From Halobacillus litoralis (GTDB lineage: Bacteria; Bacillota; Bacilli; Bacillales; Halobacillaceae): a DNA stretch of 64,000 nucleotides. The notes beneath the pieces were generated by a model. The model searched no databases and was not told where the DNA came from. It saw nothing but the letters and a program-made list of their open reading frames with translations. Made by a program: the position numbers and the translations under genes. Location: the NCBI RefSeq assembly GCF_009856355.1, contig NZ_WMEW01000009.1, forward strand, positions 103,276 through 167,275. Direction: 5' to 3'. Each line of letters opens with the position of its first letter. The stretch's first letter is position 1. This document shows positions 25,949-33,669 of the stretch, piece by piece.

Positions 25949-26021
25949 TGATTCCGATTGGGCTCGAACCAACGACCTCCACCCTGTCAAGGTGGCGCTC
26001 TCCCAGCTGAGCTACGGAATC
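25949..26021 (-). tRNA. tRNA-Val (anticodon GAC), copy 1
   Basis: 73 bases fold as a cloverleaf: acceptor GATTCCG/CGGAATC with discriminator A, D-arm AGCTCAGCTGGGAGAGC, anticodon stem CCACC/GGTGG with loop TTGACAG (GAC), and T-loop GGTTCGAGCC. CCA is not encoded. The sequence is identical to the copy at 28969-29041. Confidence 0.96.
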
Positions 26022-26056
26022 AAAATATTAATGGGTATTTCCTGGTGACAAGTAAT

Positions 26057-26085
26057 AATATACTACGGAAAAATCGGAGTGTCAA
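26057..26085 (-). promoter_or_regulatory. Promoter of tRNA-Val copy 1
   Basis: Minus-strand -35 TTGACA (26080-26085), 17-base spacer, -10 TATATT (26057-26062). Confidence 0.85.
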
Positions 26086-26138
26086 TATAGTGTGAAGAAT
26101 TTTTTAACACTTTGTAAATAGACGGGCTCCGGTCCCTC

Positions 26139-26525
26139 TTACATTTTCTTTAATATTGTTCGGACAGCTGTTGAACGGTCCATCCCATGGTCTTCCGCAT
26201 ACCTCTCCAGCTTATTGAAGGATTCTTCATCCAGGCGGACATGAAGGGATCGGGTCAGTTTATCTTCCGTCTTCTTTCTGGGACGCCCCCGCTTAATATG
26301 CCGTTTTCCGTCCCCATCAAGCCATACGTCAAGGGTGACTTCCCCCTCTCTTTCAATTACCTCCGCACAGTTGTTTTCCTCCCACAACTGCTGAGCCCGA
26401 TCCTTGTAACCGGTCATCTGCCGGATATCTTTTTCAGGGAGACCAGCATAGGCCGCCTTTTCCCTGAACTTATATTTCAAAAATTCCTCCAATTCTTCAT
26501 AAGAAGAAAACGTCAACTGCTTCAT
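26139..26525 (-). CDS. Ribbon-helix-helix (CopG-like) transcriptional regulator
   Basis: 128 residues. The C-terminal third (RSLHVRLDEESFNKLERYAEDHGMDRSTAVRTIL) has a strand-helix-helix pattern typical of RHH repressors, preceded by the basic linker KRGRPRKK. The N-terminal ~80 residues form a separate mostly helical region. ATG at 26525 is preferred to 26543 because AAAGGACGGAG precedes it. It is divergent from the IsdG-like gene, with two TTTTTGT...ACAAAAA palindromes between them, so it probably controls itself and that gene. Ligand unknown. Confidence 0.75.
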   Translation of the reverse strand: MKQLTFSSYEELEEFLKYKFREKAAYAGLPEKDIRQMTGYKDRAQQLWEENNCAEVIEREGEVTLDVWLDGDGKRHIKRGRPRKKTEDKLTRSLHVRLDEESFNKLERYAEDHGMDRSTAVRTILKKM

Positions 26526-26591
26526 AATCTCCGTCCTTTCCATCTCTGTCCATTATGCCGGAATTTTGAATGAAATGAAACAGCCTTAAAC

Positions 26592-26610
26592 TTTTTTGTG
26601 GCACAAAAAA
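26592..26610. promoter_or_regulatory. Palindrome 1 in the RHH/isdG-like divergent promoter
   Basis: TTTTTTGTGGCACAAAAAA has perfect nine-base arms around a central G. It overlaps the likely -35 region for the IsdG-like gene, whose -10 is TATAGT at 26622-26627. Confidence 0.65.
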
Positions 26611-26638
26611 CACCCATCTAGTATAGTGAGTTTGTTAC

Positions 26639-26655
26639 TTTTTGTAGCACAAAAA
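26639..26655. promoter_or_regulatory. Palindrome 2 in the RHH/isdG-like divergent promoter
   Basis: TTTTTGTAGCACAAAAA repeats palindrome 1 with one change at the centre, 46 bases further on, downstream of the -10 box. Two operators bracketing a promoter fit repression by a dimeric or tetrameric RHH protein. Confidence 0.65.
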
Positions 26656-26673
26656 AGAAAGGCAGGAGATCCA

Positions 26674-26973
26674 ATGTATATCGAATCTAAATATATAACG
26701 GTTAAAGAAGGGTACGCGGAAGAGCTGGCCTCCCGCTTCGATCAGCCCCTCCCCATCGAGGACATGCCGGGGTTCCAAGGGTTATCAATTGCTGTAGAGA
26801 AAGCCCGGAAAGGGGAACAGATGGTCATCATCACTACGAAATTTTTATCCAAGGACGATTATAAGGCATGGAAAAAAAGCGACGCCCATGTACAGGGGCA
26901 CAAATCAAAGCAAAAGCCGGATTTTGTTTTAAATACCTCCCTCGGTCTCTATGAAGAAATTCTGAGCAGATAA
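26674..26973 (+). CDS. IsdG/HmoA-like heme-degrading monooxygenase (ABM fold)
   Basis: 99 residues. The N-terminus MYIESKYITVKEGYAEELASRF and the segment KAWKKSDAHVQGHK match the antibiotic-biosynthesis-monooxygenase ferredoxin-like fold of IsdG/HmoA. Conserved Trp and His near residues 68-78 would hold heme. Such proteins open the heme ring to release iron in the cytoplasm. ATG 26674 is supported by GGCAGGAGA; the longer open frame upstream crosses the operators. Substrate is inferred from similarity; other ABM proteins act on quinones. Confidence 0.78.
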   Translation: MYIESKYITVKEGYAEELASRFDQPLPIEDMPGFQGLSIAVEKARKGEQMVIITTKFLSKDDYKAWKKSDAHVQGHKSKQKPDFVLNTSLGLYEEILSR

Positions 26974-27034
26974 CGATGTACTCTATTCATGGACCGGATT
27001 CACGGAGGATAAGTAGTGGTCCAGCTCACATACA

Positions 27035-27066
27035 AGAGGCGGTCAGGGACTCCCCTGGCCGCCTCT
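27035..27066 (+). other. Strong hairpin downstream of the IsdG-like gene
   Basis: AGAGGCGGTCAGGG pairs with CCCTGGCCGCCTCT around a four-base loop. No T run follows (GTTGGTG), so termination is not certain. Confidence 0.5.
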
Positions 27067-27183
27067 GTTGGTGACCGAATGAAAGCGACGGCATCCCACG
27101 TCCATTCATAGTTCTTTCTTGTAGGTTTTTGAATTTCGTTCATAATAGGAAGAGAACGATCATACAGAAGGCAGGTTTTTCAC

Positions 27184-28512
27184 ATGAATAACAGCAAACG
27201 CTGGATTGATTTGAGAGATAGTTTTCTATTTCTTCCCGCCATTTACAGCGTGATCTCCATTATCAGCGTAGTGGCCTCCATCCTTCTCGATGAATGGGTG
27301 GTATCCAATTGGAAGGACGCCCTCCCTGGTTTCCTCCTTACCGGGAGCTCAGTGGCTCAGACGTTGTATGGATCGCTTGTAACCTCCATCCTAACGATGA
27401 CAACGATCAGTTTTTCCACCATCATGGTTGTTCTCACTACTTATACAACGCAATTCTCGCCAAGAACGCTGCAGGACTTTATGAAAAGCCGGATCACTCA
27501 GCACGTTCTCGGAGTTTTCTCCTTCGGTTTCATCTTTTCCCTGCTGCAGTTGTTCCTGCTTGGAAAGGATTCCGGGTCTGGTTTAATCAGTCCTTTTCTA
27601 ACCGTTTTCGTCTCCATCGTCTGTCTGGCTTTCTTTATTATCTTTATCCACCACTCCTCCCGCTTCATTAAAGTGAATAATTTAATCGGGACCATTCGAA
27701 AGAGCACATCCGATCTGATCAACAGAACCTTTTCCGAAAAAAATTATGACAGTTACACGGACTGGGATCAGGAGGATATCGAAGAACGAAAAAAACCGGA
27801 GAAAAATGTCATTTCGACAGGAAAATCAGGTTATATTCAAAGCGTGAATTACTCCTCCTTGATCCAATGGGCCGAAAAGAATGAGGTTTTATTGGAAACC
27901 GCTTTTTCCATGGGGGAGTATATCCAGAAAGGAATGCCCCTGTTTTATTACTGGGGAGAAACACAGAAGGAAAATTTCAAGCCGGACGAAGCAAGGGCTT
28001 TTGTCGTGATCGGTAATGAGCGGATCGACATTCAGGATATTGAATTTTCTCTGCAGAAGCTTGTGGAAATCGCCGTACGCGCCATTTCCCCAAGTCTCAA
28101 CGATCCTCATACCGCCACGAACTGCATCAACCGGATCGGATCCCTGCTCATTGAGCTCGCTGATGTGTATGAGCCGATCCGTTATTATCCGGACGACAAT
28201 GAAAATCTCCGCCTTATCGCAGAACCGGTGCCGTTTAGCGAATACTTGTATAAATGCTTCTATCAAATCCGCATCTACGGACACCATGATGTTTCCGTCA
28301 TGAACTCTGTGATGGAAGTGTTGTACAAACTGGCGGTCATTCAAAAGGAGAAAGTCCAGGATGATGTGTGGAGGTTCGGCCGTTATATGATCAAGGCTGT
28401 TGATGTAGAGAATATGGACGAGCTTGATTTTGAACGGTTTAACCATCAGGCACAGAAACTGGCCGATGCGTGCGGCACAACCATTTCCTTGAAAAACCAT
28501 GCGTCTTCCTGA
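27184..28512 (+). CDS. DUF2254 integral membrane protein
   Basis: 442 residues. Four hydrophobic segments lie in the first ~165 residues (FLFLPAIYSVISIISVVASIL, LLTGSSVAQTLYGSLVTSILTM, VLGVFSFGFIFSLLQLFLL, FLTVFVSIVCLAFFIIFIHH). A ~275-residue soluble domain follows, including SPSLNDPHTATNCINRIGSLL. This layout and motif define DUF2254. Function is unknown; the family is found in envelope contexts. AAGGCAGG lies upstream. A bidirectional terminator separates it from the convergent lipoyl-like gene. Confidence 0.88.
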   Translation: MNNSKRWIDLRDSFLFLPAIYSVISIISVVASILLDEWVVSNWKDALPGFLLTGSSVAQTLYGSLVTSILTMTTISFSTIMVVLTTYTTQFSPRTLQDFMKSRITQHVLGVFSFGFIFSLLQLFLLGKDSGSGLISPFLTVFVSIVCLAFFIIFIHHSSRFIKVNNLIGTIRKSTSDLINRTFSEKNYDSYTDWDQEDIEERKKPEKNVISTGKSGYIQSVNYSSLIQWAEKNEVLLETAFSMGEYIQKGMPLFYYWGETQKENFKPDEARAFVVIGNERIDIQDIEFSLQKLVEIAVRAISPSLNDPHTATNCINRIGSLLIELADVYEPIRYYPDDNENLRLIAEPVPFSEYLYKCFYQIRIYGHHDVSVMNSVMEVLYKLAVIQKEKVQDDVWRFGRYMIKAVDVENMDELDFERFNHQAQKLADACGTTISLKNHASS

Positions 28513-28521
28513 CGGGGGAGC

Positions 28522-28564
28522 AAAAAAAAAGGAACCGCCCACATCCGGGACGGTTCCTTTTTTT
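28522..28564. terminator. Bidirectional terminator
   Basis: Nine As, GGAACCG, loop, CGGTTCC and seven Ts lie between the two convergent genes. Confidence 0.92.
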
Positions 28565-28570
28565 CGTGTA

Positions 28571-28816
28571 TTAATCACTGCCGGATATGACCATATCGTC
28601 TTCCATCTCGGCAAGAAGCGTGGCAGGCGAGACTTTGTCACCTTTTTTAATATAAAGCTTCTTCAGGCTCCCGCTGATGCCCACCGCTACTTTCGACTCT
28701 GTGCCATCTCTTCTGATCACAAAAAGGGGCTCCCATTCATACACGTATTCCCCGTTCTGGACGAGGACTTCGGTCACTTCTCCATAACACGGGGAAATGA
28801 TTTTTTCCGGCCGCAT
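28571..28816 (-). CDS. Stand-alone biotinyl/lipoyl-like domain lacking the modified lysine
   Basis: 81 residues with two half-motifs of the biotinyl/lipoyl barrel: SPCYGEVTEVLVQNGEYVYEWEPLFVI and VGISGSLKKLYIKKGDKVSPATLLAEM. The hairpin that normally displays EAMKM/DKA reads RRDGTESK, so neither biotinylation nor lipoylation at the usual place is expected. The start has a strong AGGAGG. It may be a structural barrel that interacts with another protein; function unknown. Confidence 0.72.
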   Translation of the reverse strand: MRPEKIISPCYGEVTEVLVQNGEYVYEWEPLFVIRRDGTESKVAVGISGSLKKLYIKKGDKVSPATLLAEMEDDMVISGSD

Positions 28817-28911
28817 GGTTCATTCCTCCTGTTCTCATCATGCCCGGGCCCGGCCGGGCATTTGAAACAGCATATGTACGAAAAGCGGACAAGATGACTG
28901 CTGAACAAAAA

Positions 28912-28960
28912 GAAATGACGCAGCCTCTCCCTGGATGAGAAACTACGCCACTCCGGCACT
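28912..28960 (-). terminator. Terminator of tRNA-Val copy 2
   Basis: In RNA, UGGCGUAG (28953-28960) pairs with CUGCGUCA (28917-28924) through two G-U wobbles, followed by UUUCUUUUUGUU. It is a diverged homologue of the terminator after copy 1. Confidence 0.7.
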
Positions 28961-28968
28961 TTGTATGA

Positions 28969-29041
28969 TGATTCCGATTGGGCTCGAACCAACGACCTCC
29001 ACCCTGTCAAGGTGGCGCTCTCCCAGCTGAGCTACGGAATC
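28969..29041 (-). tRNA. tRNA-Val (anticodon GAC), copy 2
   Basis: Base-for-base identical over 73 bases to the copy at 25949-26021, with the same cloverleaf, GAC anticodon and no encoded CCA. The two genes are direct repeats 3.0 kb apart. Flanking downstream sequence is also recognisably related. Confidence 0.96.
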
Positions 29042-29077
29042 TATGTAGAAAATTGTCGTTTTTTGCTGACAAAGATT

Positions 29078-29106
29078 AATATACTATGAATCCCAATCAT
29101 AGTCAA
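29078..29106 (-). promoter_or_regulatory. Promoter of tRNA-Val copy 2
   Basis: Minus-strand -35 TTGACT (29101-29106), 17-base spacer, -10 TATATT (29078-29083). It has the same layout and -10 as copy 1. Confidence 0.85.
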
Positions 29107-29279
29107 CATGATCCGACAAACTTTTTTATAACTTCTCAATCCGTGATCGCAGTCATTGGCTTTCTGATCTGTTCCACTTTTTCAACAATTCTATGATAAA
29201 ATAAGAAGTGCAACGTTTACATCGAATTTTAAGCGGGAATTTTTTATATACTTCCGTGCTGTAAGGAGGTGGTCTATTT

Positions 29280-30008
29280 ATGGGTAGAGACGGATCCATG
29301 ACCGAATACACCATAAACAGTCAGTACTTAAATGAAGAAATGACCCTTCGCGTGTATACACCGAACAACTTCTCCCCTCTATACAAGTACCATTTCTGTA
29401 TCATGCAGGATGGAAACGATTATTACTCCATGGGGCGTGCCGCCACGTTGAGCGATAAGCTCCACAAGGAGGAGCGTATAGAACGGACGATTTTCATTGG
29501 TATACATTACAAGGACAAATACGACCGCAGGGAGAAATATCATCCTGACGGCTCGAGACAGGGAGACTATGTCAACTTTCTCATCCGGGAGGTCGTTCCA
29601 TTTCTCGATGAACAGCTTCCCGGGTATACTATGGGAAGAGGACGGACACTGGCTGGTGATTCCCTGGCCGGAACCCTCGCCTTAATGACGGCTGTTAAAT
29701 TTCCGAATATTTTCGGAAATGTCATCATGCAGAGCCCTTATGTCGATGAGCACGTCCTGGAAGTCGTTGACACAGGCCGTGAACTATCTTCTTTAACGAT
29801 TGATCACACCATCGGCCTGGAGGAAACGGACGTAGTAACGACAACCGGTGAACAGATGGATTTTCTTGAACCGAATCGGAAACTACGGGATCTTCTGCAG
29901 CAAAAGCCGGTCTCCTATACGTACCATGAACTGGACGGAGGCCATACATGGGGTTCCTGGCAGAAGGATTTTGAACGGGCTTTATTGAACATATTTAGTG
30001 GTGAATAA
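29280..30008 (+). CDS. yjcH: YjcH-like alpha/beta-hydrolase esterase
   Basis: 242 residues with the esterase-D-like fold. The nucleophile elbow is GDSLAGTLAL (Ser ~ residue 125), with QDGNDY near the N-terminus and the catalytic histidine in DGGHTWGSW near the C-terminus. The start has AAGGAGGT ten bases upstream. It is followed by yjcG and yjcF homologues, the same trio as in B. subtilis, so this is a conserved operon. Natural substrate unknown; related proteins hydrolyse siderophore or acyl esters. Confidence 0.88.
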   Translation: MGRDGSMTEYTINSQYLNEEMTLRVYTPNNFSPLYKYHFCIMQDGNDYYSMGRAATLSDKLHKEERIERTIFIGIHYKDKYDRREKYHPDGSRQGDYVNFLIREVVPFLDEQLPGYTMGRGRTLAGDSLAGTLALMTAVKFPNIFGNVIMQSPYVDEHVLEVVDTGRELSSLTIDHTIGLEETDVVTTTGEQMDFLEPNRKLRDLLQQKPVSYTYHELDGGHTWGSWQKDFERALLNIFSGE

Positions 30009-30043
30009 ACGTTTTAAAATGGGACAATCAGGAGGTTGGATCA

Positions 30044-30559
30044 ATGAAATACGGAATAGCAGTGTTTCCATCAAAAAAAGTACAAGATGTAGCGAATTCT
30101 TACCGCAAGCGATATGACCCTCATTATGCGCTGATTCCCCCTCACATTACGATGAAAGAGGCGTTTGAAGCGGATGAAGATCAGATTGAAAGTGAAATCA
30201 TCCCGAAACTGAGGGATATTGCCGAGAATACAGAACCATTCTCTTACGGGGTGTACAAAGTGAGTTCTTTTTCCCCCGTGACCAACACCATCTACCTGAA
30301 AATTGAACCATCAGATGAAATCTTTGATTTGAATGACAAGCTGTATACCGGTGTTCTCAAAGAAGAAAAAGATTTTGCATTCGTGCCACACATTACGATT
30401 GCCCAGAAGCTTTCGGATGAAGAATTCTCTGATGTTTACGGGAGTCTGACCATGCTTAAATTTGACCTGCAGGATCAAGTCGACCGTTTCCAGCTTCTTT
30501 ACCAACTTGAAAACGGTGCATGGAGTGTCTATGAGACGTTCCGCCTTGGCAGAGGATGA
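30044..30559 (+). CDS. yjcG: YjcG, 2H phosphoesterase (2'-5' RNA ligase-like)
   Basis: 171 residues with the two HxT motifs of the 2H family, PPHITMKEAF (~37) and VPHITIAQKL (~117). Family members cut 2',3'-cyclic phosphodiesters or oligonucleotide linkages; the physiological substrate of YjcG is not known. AGGAGGT precedes the ATG. The stop overlaps the start of yjcF (ATGA), so the two are translationally coupled. Confidence 0.92.
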   Translation: MKYGIAVFPSKKVQDVANSYRKRYDPHYALIPPHITMKEAFEADEDQIESEIIPKLRDIAENTEPFSYGVYKVSSFSPVTNTIYLKIEPSDEIFDLNDKLYTGVLKEEKDFAFVPHITIAQKLSDEEFSDVYGSLTMLKFDLQDQVDRFQLLYQLENGAWSVYETFRLGRG

Positions 30560-30993
30560 AGCACGTGAATATTCAGCAGGTCAGAAACACACAACAGCTG
30601 GACGATGCCTACTTTGTAAGGAAAACGGTCTTCGTCAACGAGCAGCAGGTACCTGAAGAACTTGAGATCGATGAGTTTGATGAAACCTCCCTCCACTTCA
30701 CCGGATACGACAATGATGAACCGGTGGCTGCCGCCCGTCTGAGGTTCGTCCAAGGGTATGGGAAACTCGAGCGCATCTGTGTTCTGAAGGAAAAGCGTGG
30801 ATATTCCTATGGCAGACAAATGATTGAAAAACTGGAAGAGGCTGTTCGTGACCATGGGTATGATAAAGCCAAGCTGAATGCCCAGACACAGGCGGAAGCT
30901 TTTTATGAAGCCCTCGGTTATGTCACGATTTCAGACAAATTCATGGATGCCGGCATCCCGCACGTTACAATGGTTAAAGAGTTGAATCATTAA
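30556..30993 (+). CDS. yjcF: YjcF, GNAT-family N-acetyltransferase
   Basis: 145 residues with a GNAT fold: N-terminal FVNEQQVPEELEIDEFD and acetyl-CoA-binding LERICVLKEKRGYSYGRQMIEKLE (~75-95), then AEAFYEALGYVTISDKFMDAGIPHVTM. It overlaps yjcG by four bases. The target amine is unknown. A terminator ends the yjcH-yjcG-yjcF operon. Confidence 0.92.
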   Translation: MKHVNIQQVRNTQQLDDAYFVRKTVFVNEQQVPEELEIDEFDETSLHFTGYDNDEPVAAARLRFVQGYGKLERICVLKEKRGYSYGRQMIEKLEEAVRDHGYDKAKLNAQTQAEAFYEALGYVTISDKFMDAGIPHVTMVKELNH

Positions 30994-30998
30994 CCCCC

Positions 30999-31026
30999 TC
31001 CCGCCTGTAGAAAGGCGGGATTTTTT
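30999..31026 (+). terminator. Terminator of the yjcH-yjcG-yjcF operon
   Basis: TCCCGCCT/AGGCGGGA stem with a six-base loop, then TTTTTT. Confidence 0.92.
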
Positions 31027-31096
31027 CGTTTATATCCCCTTACTTTTGTCTACAATGAAGCATAGAAGATCGAAAAAGAAGGATCGTGACACTTCA

Positions 31097-31774
31097 ATGG
31101 AATATATACAAATTACGGTGGAAACCCTCTTCGGTTTTGCCGCACTGTTTGTGATGACAAAAGTGCTGGGAAAATCCCAGATCACTCAAATTACAGCTTT
31201 TGACTTTATCGCTGCCCTTGTTCTTGGAGAACTTGTGGGAAATGCCCTTTACGACCCGGACGTCGGTATTCCCGACATCGGTTTTGCTATTATATTATGG
31301 AGCATCCTTATCTACACGACCGAAGTGATCACTGAAAAATTCAAAGGCACCCGGAAGATTCTCGAAGGAAGTCCTTCACTCGTCATCTATAAGGGAAACA
31401 TAGACAGGGAGCAGCTCAAAAAAAATAAGCTGGATATCAACCAGCTTCAACATCTGCTTCGCTCCAAAGACGTCTTTTCAATCAGGGATGTCCAATATGC
31501 GGTTCTGGAAACGGACGGGACGATTTCTGTGTTGAAGAACTCGCTCTCGCAGAACGTGAGCCGCAGTGATTTGAACCTCCCTCCCCTTCCTGTCCCGCTT
31601 CCACGTACCATCATCAGCGACGGGGAAGTCATCTGGGACAATCTTATGGAAGCGGGGCTCGATCAAAACTGGCTGCATAATCAGCTGAAGGCTCAGGACT
31701 ATGAAGCCCCGGAGGAAGTCTTGTATGCAGAGTTTCAGGATGGTGACCAGACGTTATTTGTCATCGGCTTATAG
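31097..31774 (+). CDS. DUF421 (YetF-like) membrane protein
   Basis: 225 residues from ATG 31097. There are three N-terminal helices (ETLFGFAALFVMTKVLG, FIAALVLGELVGNAL, FAIILWSILIYTTEVI), then the soluble YetF domain with PSLVIYKGNIDREQLKKNKLDINQL and FSIRDVQYAVLETDGTISVL. These features match DUF421. The frame opens upstream at 31046, but AGAAGGATC and the first hydrophobic helix support 31097. Function unknown. Its last 14 bases overlap the convergent MBL gene. Confidence 0.85.
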   Translation: MEYIQITVETLFGFAALFVMTKVLGKSQITQITAFDFIAALVLGELVGNALYDPDVGIPDIGFAIILWSILIYTTEVITEKFKGTRKILEGSPSLVIYKGNIDREQLKKNKLDINQLQHLLRSKDVFSIRDVQYAVLETDGTISVLKNSLSQNVSRSDLNLPPLPVPLPRTIISDGEVIWDNLMEAGLDQNWLHNQLKAQDYEAPEEVLYAEFQDGDQTLFVIGL

Positions 31775-32657
31775 AGGAAAACACCCATTTATGATGGTTC
31801 AGCCGACTTTCAATGCTGCCCGCTTTGGTCAATGTTACGGCATAGGCGGTCACGGCCGTACGATAAAGGAGCCACTGTCCAAGTGAAGAGGCCTGAACAT
31901 CATAACGCTCACAAAGATTTGCAATAAGAGCTTCGTGAGTGATTTCCCCATTGGCAGCGACCTCCGCCTGAACGGCGTCCAACATCTGCTGGTGATAAAG
32001 GATGTTCTGTCGGATGGTTTCAGATGGATCCTTTTCAAATGCCCCGTGACCGGGCACCGCTCCAGATATTTGGAGATCAAGCAGGCGCTCCAGGCTGTGA
32101 ATCGTTTTTCCAGCATCGACGAGGAATGGAATCCTGTGCTTTTGAAGTGTCTCCAGACTGAAGTAGCTGTCAGCCGCAAACAGGATGTCCGCTGTTTTTA
32201 AGGCGAGCTGATGATGGCTGTGTCCCGGGAGCAGCATAAGCTCCGTTTTCAGGCAGCCGAATGCCACCTCTCCTTCATCGACCACTCTGTCAATCCGGAC
32301 AGGAGGACCTTCAAGGAATTTATTTCGCAGACCATCAAGAGGTTCAACCCCGCTGAACAGGTAAAGCGGCTCCAGGATTGGATTGGAAAGGACAGCCTCT
32401 TCCAATACGGGTGCAGATGTATGTACATTATACGCGCTCTGAACATAGGACGCCCCGCCATAATGGTCCGCATGGGCATGGGTGATAAAAAGATGGGTGA
32501 GAGGAAGCTGTCGTTTTTCCAGCTCCTTCAGCACCTTTTTTACTGACGACCGGTCAATGCCCGAGTCAATCAACAGACCAGTGTCATCCCTATGAACATA
32601 GCCGATATTGACAGAGGAATGGTGGTAATAACAAGAATCAGAGATTTGTTGAAACAT
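31761..32657 (-). CDS. MBL-fold metallo-hydrolase
   Basis: 298 residues. The zinc signature THAHADHYGG is at ~59-68; further ligands are in LLPGHSHHQ, AADSYFS (Asp) and VPGHGAF. It belongs to the glyoxalase-II/YobT-like branch, with a C-terminal helical extension ~75 residues long (YHQQMLDAVQAEVAANG...). Substrate not deducible. It is 26 bases downstream of the 103-residue gene and likely in the same operon. The 3' end overlaps the DUF421 gene tail to tail. Confidence 0.88.
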   Translation of the reverse strand: MFQQISDSCYYHHSSVNIGYVHRDDTGLLIDSGIDRSSVKKVLKELEKRQLPLTHLFITHAHADHYGGASYVQSAYNVHTSAPVLEEAVLSNPILEPLYLFSGVEPLDGLRNKFLEGPPVRIDRVVDEGEVAFGCLKTELMLLPGHSHHQLALKTADILFAADSYFSLETLQKHRIPFLVDAGKTIHSLERLLDLQISGAVPGHGAFEKDPSETIRQNILYHQQMLDAVQAEVAANGEITHEALIANLCERYDVQASSLGQWLLYRTAVTAYAVTLTKAGSIESRLNHHKWVFSSISR

Positions 32658-32683
32658 CACGGTTACAGTCCCTTCAAGCGTTT

Positions 32684-32995
32684 CTAAACAGTTTCGCTGA
32701 AGTAGCTGCCTTTTCCTGTTAGAGCTGCCCCATTTTTTTCCCCCATGGTCTGAGTTGCCCGGGGCCCCGGACTCTGCCTATCGGTCCCAGCGGCACGAAC
32801 ATCCCCAGACGTGATGAGCGGGCTTCTTCGCTGGCAGGCAAGGCACTCCTCCTCCCTCTGCTGACGACCGGAAAGTTTGGTATCGAGACCGGCCTTCACA
32901 ATCTTATCCACAGCAAAGGACCGCTGACGGCAATTTACGACCCTTATTTGATAATCCAGGTATTGGTAATGATTCACAGGGATGATGTATCCCAT
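32684..32995 (-). CDS. Uncharacterised 103-residue protein
   Basis: Starts MGYIIPVNHYQYLDYQIRVV and ends ALTGKGSYFSETV, with a GC-rich basic/Gln-rich middle. The two ends have the look of conserved motifs of a small Bacillaceae family, while the centre is low-complexity and probably disordered. A strong AAAGGAGG site supports the start. It lies between a short coiled-coil gene and the MBL hydrolase gene on the same strand. Function unknown. Confidence 0.7.
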   Translation of the reverse strand: MGYIIPVNHYQYLDYQIRVVNCRQRSFAVDKIVKAGLDTKLSGRQQREEECLACQRRSPLITSGDVRAAGTDRQSPGPRATQTMGEKNGAALTGKGSYFSETV

Positions 32996-33049
32996 CAGGA
33001 ACGCCTCCTTTATTCTCCATTACCCGGAAAACACCATCACGAACCCGGC

Positions 33050-33295
33050 CTACCCTTCAAAAAACTTCTCCATCTTCCCAGCATATTTATTCAGGTATTT
33101 CTCCACATCGGTCATCTGCTTGGTAAACCTCTTTTCCCAGGCACCAAAATCCTTATCCCACTGCTGAAACTTCTTATCCGGCTGTTTCATAATGCCTTTA
33201 TACTTCGACGTCTCCCTATCGATTTCCTGCAGCACTTCGAGCAGGGTCTTCTCCTTCTTTTTCTCTTCTCCGGCCGTCACAGGCGGTCTGTCCAT
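33050..33295 (-). CDS. Small coiled-coil protein
   Basis: About 81 residues from ATG 33293-33295 (MDRPPVTAGEEKKKEKTLLE), lysine/glutamate-rich and probably a single long helix with heptad-like spacing (WDKDFGAWEKRFTKQMTDVEKYLNKYAGKMEKFF). The start overlaps the end of the DUF1360 gene by 19 bases in another frame, which suggests coupled translation. The open frame upstream of this ATG is just the overlap with DUF1360. Confidence 0.62.
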   Translation of the reverse strand: MDRPPVTAGEEKKKEKTLLEVLQEIDRETSKYKGIMKQPDKKFQQWDKDFGAWEKRFTKQMTDVEKYLNKYAGKMEKFFEG

Positions 33296-33603
33296 GCATA
33301 TAAAATGGACTGCAGGCCTGCCAGAGCAAAGACAAAGACGAGCCACTCCCCAAAAGGAACGATCAGATAGAAGATCACCATAATTACAGAGGACCAGACT
33401 CCGACACACCACTGGCAGCTCAATCCTTCACCGATAAAACCCTTAGGCTCGACCCATTCTTCCTCCACCCCTTGATCATTCGTAACCAGCTTTACATTGA
33501 AAAACGGACGCCGCATCCACTCCAGAATGTAATCACGCACAATCAACCGGGTCAGTCGGAAGCTGGCAAGAGCCAGCAGAAAAAATTCTACGATCGATAA
33601 CAA
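33277..33603 (-). CDS. DUF1360 (YngL-like) membrane protein
   Basis: 108 residues. A hydrophobic N-terminus (SIVEFFLLALASFRLTRLIV) precedes DYILEWMRRPFF, the conserved GEGLSCQWCVGVWSS motif with two cysteines, and a second membrane helix (VIFYLIVPFGEWLVFVFALAGLQ). This matches DUF1360/YngL. The start is TTG. The family occurs in endospore formers, and the gene sits beside coat genes, so a sporulation role is plausible but inferred. Confidence 0.83.
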   Translation of the reverse strand: MLSIVEFFLLALASFRLTRLIVRDYILEWMRRPFFNVKLVTNDQGVEEEWVEPKGFIGEGLSCQWCVGVWSSVIMVIFYLIVPFGEWLVFVFALAGLQSILYAWTDRL

Positions 33604-33626
33604 TTGATCCCATCCCTTCTAAAGAA

Positions 33627-33658
33627 GAAAAAAAGCCACTACATACATCGTAGTGGCT
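33627..33658 (-). terminator. Terminator of the small basic coat-like gene
   Basis: GCCACTAC/GTAGTGGC stem (33635-33642, 33650-33657) is followed on the minus strand by seven Ts. Confidence 0.9.
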
Positions 33659-33669
33659 GCTTACTGAGT

